This document shows, in pieces, positions 28,644 to 33,270 of a DNA stretch of 33,270 nt. The position numbers and the translations under genes are program-made. The notes beneath the pieces were generated by a model. It saw only the letters and a list, made by a program, of their open reading frames with translations, searched no databases and was not told the origin of the DNA. Source of the stretch: Micromonospora sp. U21. GTDB taxonomy: Bacteria; Actinomycetota; Actinomycetes; Mycobacteriales; Micromonosporaceae. How positions within the stretch are numbered: the stretch's first letter is position 1; every line of letters begins with the position of its first letter. The stretch spans positions 1 through 33,270 of the forward strand of contig NZ_JAGPYK010000048.1 of assembly GCF_018070045.1 (NCBI RefSeq). Direction: 5' to 3'.

Positions 28644-29564
28644 TTGACCAACCACAACCAGTCGACCCGGGGGGAACCCCGGGTCGCTCTCGTCACCTGC
28701 ACCGAACTCGTCGACCTCGACCCGGACGACCGGCTGGTCCTCGCCCCGCTCGCCGCCCGGGGGATCGCCGCCGAGGCGGTCGTCTGGGACGACGCCGACG
28801 TCGACTGGTCCTCCTACGACCTCGTCGTGCTCCGCTCAGCGTGGGATTACGCGCTGCGCCGCGACGAGTTCGTCGCCTGGGCCTCCTCCGTACCGGCGCT
28901 GGTCAACCCGGCCGAGGTGGTGCGCTGGAACACCGACAAGCGCTACCTCGCCGAGCTGAGCGCGGCCGGTGTGCCGACCGTGCCGACGTTCTGGGTCGGG
29001 CCGGGGGAGACCTGGCAGCCGCCGGCCGACGCCGGCGAGTACGTGATCAAGCCAGCGGTCAGCGCGGGCAGCCAGGACACCGGCCGGTACGACCTGGCCG
29101 ACCCGGAGCACCGGGAACTCGCCGAGGCGCACGTACGCCGGCTCACCGACACACGTCGGGTGACGATGGTCCAGCCGTACCTGACGGCGGTCGACACCGA
29201 GGGCGAGACCGCGCTGCTCTTCCTGGCCGGCCCGGACGGGCTCGCGTTCAGCCACGCGATCCGCAAGGGCCCGATGCTGACCGGGCCGGACCTCGGCCCG
29301 GACGGGCTCTACAAGGTTGAGGAGATCACCGCCCGCACCGCGACCCCGGCCCAGCTGGCAGTCGCGGAGAAGACCCTGGCGGTGGTGCCCGGCGGCACGG
29401 CGCAGCTGCTCTACACCCGGGTCGACCTGATCCCCGGCCCGGACGGCGCCCCGATCCTGGTCGAGCTCGAGCTGACCGAGCCGTCGCTCTTCATCGGCTA
29501 TGCCGACGGCGCACCCGACCGCCTCGCCGAGGCCGTCGCCACCCACCTGGCCCGCCGAGGCTGA
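28644..29564 (+). CDS. ATP-grasp ligase, cyclo-ligase-like
   Basis: A 306-residue ATP-grasp enzyme that should join a carboxylate to a nucleophile through an acyl phosphate. It shows DLVVLRSAWDY (59-69), Lys99 in WNTDKRYL, Lys136 in EYVIKPAVSAG, the flexible loop SAGSQDT (140-146), MVQPYL (175-180), EGET (186-189) and a Mg site with Asp261 and Glu274/Glu276. The overall pattern resembles proteins annotated near DcsG, the O-ureido-serine cyclo-ligase of cycloserine synthesis; this is memory, not a search. The start TTG 28644 is weakly supported; no ATG or GTG lies close. No other biosynthetic genes flank it. Confidence 0.75.
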   Translation: MTNHNQSTRGEPRVALVTCTELVDLDPDDRLVLAPLAARGIAAEAVVWDDADVDWSSYDLVVLRSAWDYALRRDEFVAWASSVPALVNPAEVVRWNTDKRYLAELSAAGVPTVPTFWVGPGETWQPPADAGEYVIKPAVSAGSQDTGRYDLADPEHRELAEAHVRRLTDTRRVTMVQPYLTAVDTEGETALLFLAGPDGLAFSHAIRKGPMLTGPDLGPDGLYKVEEITARTATPAQLAVAEKTLAVVPGGTAQLLYTRVDLIPGPDGAPILVELELTEPSLFIGYADGAPDRLAEAVATHLARRG

Positions 29565-29590
29565 CCCTCGCCGGGCGTCCCCGCCTCCAG

Positions 29591-29664
29591 GATCCGCGCA
29601 ACGTCGGTGACGTTGTGGCCGCAGTGCGCCGCGTCTCCATGCATTTTCTGACGTTGCGCGGATC
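29591..29664. repeat. inverted repeat with nested palindrome
   Basis: GATCCGCGCAACGTC (29591-29605) pairs perfectly with 29650-29664 (15 bp). The left arm can also fold locally as CAACGTC-GGT-GACGTTG, so two exclusive structures are possible. It begins 26 bases after the ATP-grasp stop. It may be a terminator or a repeat-derived element. Confidence 0.65.
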
Positions 29665-29704
29665 TCGGGTCGGACGGACGCGACCCGCCGACGGTGGTCG
29701 GCCG

Positions 29705-29789
29705 CCCTTTGCTCTGCTTCACTCCACGCAACACCCGGCGTCCGATATCCGGACGGTGGGTGTTGCGTCCGTTGAAGCAGAGCAAAGGG
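29705..29789. repeat. 85-base near-perfect long hairpin
   Basis: Three perfect stem segments are nested: 17 bp (29705-29721 with 29773-29789), 10 bp (CGCAACACCC 29727-29736 with 29758-29767) and 6 bp (CGTCCG 29739-29744 with CGGACG 29750-29755). Symmetric 5-base bulges separate the outer two. It lies in the gap between convergent genes. Its length and regularity go well beyond a simple terminator. Confidence 0.75.
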
Positions 29790-29810
29790 TGCGGATGGTG
29801 GGGCCGCGGT

Positions 29811-29857
29811 CGGCAACATCGCGTGGCGGGCTTCGTCCGGCAACATCGCGGGGCGGC
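29811..29857. repeat. two 19-base direct repeats
   Basis: CGGCAACATCGCG followed by T/G and GGCGG occurs at 29811 and again at 29838, a 27-base period. They follow the long hairpin and end 47 bases before the ctaA stop. Confidence 0.65.
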
Positions 29858-29903
29858 CGACATCACTACAGCCAGGACCGAGCACGATCTTGGCGCGGGG
29901 CGC

Positions 29904-30851
29904 TCAGGCGGTGGCCGGGACGGCTTCGGCCTCTGCGGGAGTGCTGGCCTGGGGTGCGGGGGTGACCGGGCGGCGTTCGCGGGTGGACCACTGCACCGAG
30001 AGGGTGGCCAGCAGCACCAGGCAGGAGCCGAGCATGTGCGCGCCGACCAGGACCGCCGGCACGTGGGTGAAGTACTGCACGAAGCCGATGAGGCCCTGAC
30101 CCAGCTCGACCGCGAGCAGGACGACGGCGGCGCGGGTGGCCCGCTGTGCGCCGACCGCGCGGAACGCGAAGATCAGCGCCACCGAGAGGCCGATCAGCAG
30201 GAAGACGCTGTCGGCGTGCACCTGGGAGATCGACTCCGGGTCCAGGCCGTTGCGGGCCGCGCCCTGGTCGCCGGCGTGCGGGCCGCTGCCGGTGACCCAG
30301 GTGCCGATGACCAGCACCGCGACGCCGACGCCCGTGGTGACCCTGGCCAGCGCGCGCAGCGGTGCCGGCACCACGGCCACCGTCGGCCCGTCCGGCTCGG
30401 CGATCCGCCGCCAGAGGGCGTACGCGGCGGCGATCACCGCCATCGAGGCGAGGAAGTGCAGCCCGACCACCCACGGGTTGAGATTGGTGAGCACGGTGAT
30501 GCCACCGACCACCGCCTGGGCGGGAATGCCCAGGAAGACCGCGACGGCCAGCGCCAGCAGCCCGGGCCGTCGCGGTCGGTGCGTCAGCACGGCCAGCACG
30601 GTGGCCAGCGCGATCAGGCCCACCGCGAAGGTCAGCATCCGGTTGCCGAACTCGATCACCCCGTGCAGGCCCATCTCGGACGTCGTGACGTACGACGCGT
30701 CGGTGCACCGGGGCCAGGTCGGGCAGCCGAGGCCCGAGGCGGTCAACCGGACGGCCCCGCCGGTGACGACGATGCCCACGTTCGCGATGATCGAGGAGAG
30801 CGCGAGGCGGCGCAGCAGGGTGCCGGAGACCGGACGGACGTATCGGTTCAC
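29904..30851 (-). CDS. ctaA: heme A synthase
   Basis: Oxidises the C8 methyl of heme O to give heme A for cytochrome aa3 oxidase. The 315-residue protein has eight predicted membrane segments in two repeats. The Cys pair in LGCPTWPRC lies in an external loop. Heme-ligand regions include GLHGVIEFGNRML and LHFLASM in the first half, and QVHADSVFL and GAHMLGSCLVL in the second half. The C-terminus is a Pro/Ala-rich tail. GTG 30851 is preferred because TAGGAT lies 7 nt upstream and the membrane region begins soon after. An ATG-type start 6 codons upstream is possible. It is convergent with the ATP-grasp gene and divergent from sufR. Confidence 0.93.
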   Translation of the reverse strand: MNRYVRPVSGTLLRRLALSSIIANVGIVVTGGAVRLTASGLGCPTWPRCTDASYVTTSEMGLHGVIEFGNRMLTFAVGLIALATVLAVLTHRPRRPGLLALAVAVFLGIPAQAVVGGITVLTNLNPWVVGLHFLASMAVIAAAYALWRRIAEPDGPTVAVVPAPLRALARVTTGVGVAVLVIGTWVTGSGPHAGDQGAARNGLDPESISQVHADSVFLLIGLSVALIFAFRAVGAQRATRAAVVLLAVELGQGLIGFVQYFTHVPAVLVGAHMLGSCLVLLATLSVQWSTRERRPVTPAPQASTPAEAEAVPATA

Positions 30852-30864
30852 GGCGCAAATCCTA
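30852..30864 (-). promoter_or_regulatory. leaderless promoter of ctaA (-10 TAGGAT)
   Basis: On the minus strand TAGGAT (30859-30864) is followed by 7 nt and the GTG at 30851. There is no Shine-Dalgarno in between. This is the third case of the same spacing in the window. A -35 is not clear. Confidence 0.5.
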
Positions 30865-30931
30865 CGCACCGTAGTGATCGAGGTTCGTCCGACTCCGCCG
30901 GGTCGGTGGTTCGGATCACCGGGGCCCGGGT

Positions 30932-30967
30932 TTGCGGCCCTCCGGGTAATTACGTAACGTTGGCGTT
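30932..30967 (+). promoter_or_regulatory. sufR promoter with overlapping palindrome
   Basis: TTGCGG (30932-30937), 17 nt, TAACGT (30955-30960), 7 nt, then GTG 30968. The -10 overlaps a perfect palindrome TTACGTAA (30950-30957) in an AT-rich patch. This would suit a leaderless transcript and an autoregulatory SufR site; the operator role is inference. Confidence 0.55.
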
Positions 30968-31768
30968 GTGAAAAACGTGGCGGCGCTCTCCGGGCAGCAG
31001 TCGACGGCCGATCCGGCCGTCGGTGCGAGCGCGTCCGCGCCGGTCGTGACCACGTCAGCCGCGCTGGGCGGCGCCGCGCCGACCGAGGTCTCCACCCGGG
31101 ACCGGGTCACCCAGCTGCTGCTGGAGCGGGGTGCCACCACGGCCGCGCAGCTCGGCACGGCGCTCGGGCTCAGCCCTGCCGCGATCCGCCGGCACCTGGA
31201 CGCGATGCTCGCCGACGGTGATGTCTTCGCCCGCGAGCAGACCGTGCAGGGCAGCCGCGGTCGGGGGCGCCCGGCCAAGGTGTTCCTGCTGACCGAGGCG
31301 GGCCGGGTCCGCTGTGGCACCCACCACTACGACAACATGGCCACCGCCGCGTTGCGCTGGATCGCCCGCAGTGGCGGTTCGGACGCGGTCGAGGCGTTCG
31401 CCACCGAGCAGGTGGCCGCCCTGGAGGCCCGCTGTCGGGCCGCCATGGAGGACGCCGGCGACGAGCCCCTCGCGCGGGCGGAGGCACTCGCCGGAGCGCT
31501 CACCGCCGAGGGTTACGCTGCCAACGCGACCACGATCGCCTCCGGCGGCCAGCTCTGCCAGCACCACTGCCCGGTGGCGCACGTGGCCGCCGAGTTTCCC
31601 CAGCTGTGCGAGGCCGAGACTGCGGTGATCTCCCGTCTGGTCGGCACCCACGTGCAGCGCCTGGCCACCATCGCGCACGGCGACGGGGTGTGCACCACGC
31701 ACATTCCGACCCAGCCGGGCCGCGCTCAATCCGGTAATCCCGTCACCACTGTGAGGACAGATAGATGA
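30968..31768 (+). CDS. sufR: iron-sulfur responsive transcriptional regulator SufR
   Basis: SufR senses Fe-S status through a bound cluster and represses the suf operon. The 266-residue protein has a low-complexity N-terminus (1-40), a winged helix-turn-helix (about 44-112) with ATTAAQLGTALGLSPAAIRRHL and a basic wing SRGRGRPAKVFLLT, and a C-terminal cluster domain. Candidate cluster ligands are Cys197, Cys201 and Cys214, in LCQHHC and LCEAE, with Cys242 nearby in VCTTH. The stop TGA overlaps the sufB ATG by four bases. This order and the Cys spacing are the basis for the name. The start is GTG 30968, 7 nt after the -10; a later start at about residue 42 would remove only the low-complexity tail. 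Confidence 0.92.
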   Translation: MKNVAALSGQQSTADPAVGASASAPVVTTSAALGGAAPTEVSTRDRVTQLLLERGATTAAQLGTALGLSPAAIRRHLDAMLADGDVFAREQTVQGSRGRGRPAKVFLLTEAGRVRCGTHHYDNMATAALRWIARSGGSDAVEAFATEQVAALEARCRAAMEDAGDEPLARAEALAGALTAEGYAANATTIASGGQLCQHHCPVAHVAAEFPQLCEAETAVISRLVGTHVQRLATIAHGDGVCTTHIPTQPGRAQSGNPVTTVRTDR

Positions 31769-33195
31769 CCGAGCAGATCGTCCAGCCCCTGACCCAGGAA
31801 GAGCAGCTCGCCGCCCTGGGTCGCTACGAGTACGGCTGGTCCGACCCGGACGCCGCCGGGGCGGTCGCCCAGCGCGGCATCAACGAGGCGGTGGTGCGGG
31901 ACATCTCGGCGAAGAAGAACGAGCCGGCCTGGATGCTCGACCTGCGCCTGAAGGGTCTCCGGCTGTTCGGCCGCAAGCCGATGCCGGCCTGGGGTGCCGA
32001 CCTCACCGGGATCGACTTCGACAACATCAAGTACTTCGTGCGGTCCACCGAGAAGCAGGCCACCAGCTGGGAGGACCTGCCCGAGGACATCAAGAACACC
32101 TACGACCGGCTGGGCATCCCGGAGGCGGAGAAGCAGCGGCTGGTCGCCGGCGTCGCGGCGCAGTACGAGTCCGAGGTCGTCTACCACAAGATCCGTGAGG
32201 ACCTTGAGGAGCAGGGCGTCCTCTTCCTGGACACCGACACCGCGCTGCGTGAGCACGAGGACGTCTTCAAGGAGTACTTCGGCACGGTGATCCCGGTCGG
32301 CGACAACAAGTTCGCCGCGCTGAACACCTCCGTGTGGTCCGGTGGCTCGTTCATCTACGTGCCGAAGGGTGTGCACGTGGAGATCCCGCTGCAGGCCTAC
32401 TTCCGGATCAACACGGAGAACATGGGCCAGTTCGAGCGGACGCTGATCATCGTCGACGAGGGTGCGTACGTGCACTACGTCGAGGGCTGCACCGCGCCGC
32501 TCTACTCCTCCGACTCGCTGCACAGCGCGGTCGTGGAGATCATCGTCAAGAAGAACGCGCGCTGCCGCTACACGACCATCCAGAACTGGTCGAACAACGT
32601 CTACAACCTGGTCACCAAGCGCGCCGTGTGCCACGAGGGCGCGACCATGGAGTGGGTCGACGGCAACATCGGCTCCAAGGTGACGATGAAGTACCCGGCG
32701 GTCTACATGACCGGCGAGCACGCCAAGGGCGAGGTGCTCTCGGTGGCCATGGCCGGCGAGGGCCAGCACCAGGACGCCGGCGCCAAGATGGTGCACGCCG
32801 CGCCGCACACCTCCTCGACCATCGTGTCGAAGTCGATCGCCCGGGGCGGCGGCCGTACCTCGTACCGGGGTCTGGTGCAGGTGCTGGAGGGTTCGCACCA
32901 CAGCCGGAGCACCGTCAAGTGCGATGCGCTGCTGGTCGACACCATCTCCCGCTCGGACACCTACCCGTACGTCGACATCCGCGAGGACGACGTGTCGATG
33001 GGGCACGAGGCGACCGTCTCCAAGATCAGTGACGACCAGCTCTTCTACCTGATGAGCCGGGGCCTGAGCGAGGACGAGGCGATGGCCATGATCGTGCGCG
33101 GCTTCATCGAGCCGATCGCCAAGGAACTCCCGATGGAGTACGCCCTGGAGCTGAACCGGCTCATCGAACTCCAGATGGAGGGCGCGGTCGGCTGA
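31765..33195 (+). CDS. sufB: Fe-S cluster assembly protein SufB
   Basis: SufB is the scaffold subunit of the SufBCD complex that assembles Fe-S clusters. The 476-residue protein is of normal length and carries no intein, unlike some actinobacterial SufB proteins. Cluster-site residues known from E. coli (Cys405, His433, Glu434) appear here with the same spacing as Cys386, His414 and Glu415, in VKCDALL and MGHEATVSK. Conserved blocks include YFRINTENMGQFERTLII and EGCTAPLYSSDSLHS. ATG 31765 overlaps the sufR stop and has GAGGA 7 nt upstream. The next gene, normally sufD, is not seen before the window ends. Confidence 0.97.
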   Translation: MTEQIVQPLTQEEQLAALGRYEYGWSDPDAAGAVAQRGINEAVVRDISAKKNEPAWMLDLRLKGLRLFGRKPMPAWGADLTGIDFDNIKYFVRSTEKQATSWEDLPEDIKNTYDRLGIPEAEKQRLVAGVAAQYESEVVYHKIREDLEEQGVLFLDTDTALREHEDVFKEYFGTVIPVGDNKFAALNTSVWSGGSFIYVPKGVHVEIPLQAYFRINTENMGQFERTLIIVDEGAYVHYVEGCTAPLYSSDSLHSAVVEIIVKKNARCRYTTIQNWSNNVYNLVTKRAVCHEGATMEWVDGNIGSKVTMKYPAVYMTGEHAKGEVLSVAMAGEGQHQDAGAKMVHAAPHTSSTIVSKSIARGGGRTSYRGLVQVLEGSHHSRSTVKCDALLVDTISRSDTYPYVDIREDDVSMGHEATVSKISDDQLFYLMSRGLSEDEAMAMIVRGFIEPIAKELPMEYALELNRLIELQMEGAVG

Positions 33196-33270
33196 CGCCG
33201 CCCGTCCCGAGCGGCGGGGGGGCGGGGGGCGGGGGGGGGCGGGCCGCGGCCCGGTCCGCCGCCCGCGCCT
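33196..33270 (+). other. G-rich low-complexity tail at the window end
   Basis: After the sufB stop the sequence becomes a run of G blocks with few C (33212-33243). No sufD start is visible. It may be a real G-rich spacer or a poor-quality contig end. Confidence 0.6.

Noticed and set aside
28294..29564. Graspetide (RiPP) precursor plus macrocyclase
   Set aside because: The small protein has a structured core and no repeated Thr/Glu or Ser/Asp core motifs of graspetides; the ligase looks closer to cyclo-ligase types.
31765..33195. Intein in SufB
   Set aside because: Length and motif spacing are normal; no splicing motifs.

Overview
High-GC, gene-dense DNA from an actinomycete. WhiA, RbpA, OpcA, SufR, a Rieske lipoprotein and many GTG starts point there. 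The gene order and the GGAAGGGCCCC hairpins suggest Micromonosporaceae (Micromonospora/Salinispora-like); the genus is inference. Most of the window is conserved chromosomal backbone, and the unusual material sits between genes. No rRNA, tRNA or CRISPR was seen.

Layout. 1-102 is the 3' end of a transposase gene, probably IS982-type. 235-8788 (+): a possible leader peptide with rsgA, then uvrA, a TAT/lipoprotein Rieske protein, uvrC, an 800-base gene-free stretch with a hairpin and a strong operator-like palindrome, and a secreted C39-like peptidase. 8900-10753 (-): recQ. 10901-18071 (+): rapZ-yvcK-whiA, then gap-pgk-tpiA, secG and rbpA. 18145-26738 (-): tkt-tal-pgi-zwf-opcA-pgl, read right to left. 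27004-27957 (+): ctaB, divergent from tkt. 28294-29564 (+): a small unknown protein and an ATP-grasp ligase. 29904-30851 (-): ctaA. 30968-33195 (+): sufR-sufB, running toward the window end, where the sequence collapses into a G-rich low-complexity tail.

How the genes work together. uvrA, uvrC and recQ serve DNA repair. gap-pgk-tpiA is lower glycolysis, coupled by overlapping or abutting codons and placed behind rapZ-yvcK-whiA, which link carbon metabolism, cell envelope and sporulation control. The minus-strand operon is the whole pentose phosphate pathway entry (zwf, opcA, pgl) plus tal, tkt and pgi. ctaB and ctaA make heme O and heme A for the terminal oxidase. SufR (predicted Fe-S sensor) and SufB open the SUF iron-sulfur assembly operon.

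Most interesting unexplained signals: a palindrome-rich in-frame insert in pgk; four genes with a -10-like hexamer exactly 7 nt before the start codon (leaderless architecture); a 36-bp double-dyad operator after uvrC with no regulator beside it; a cluster of long near-perfect hairpins between the ATP-grasp gene and ctaA; a TGAGCGAGCGGAGCGAGC-type motif that contains the stop codons of tal and zwf; and a two-gene unit of an unknown 111-residue protein with an ATP-grasp ligase that resembles cyclo-ligases.
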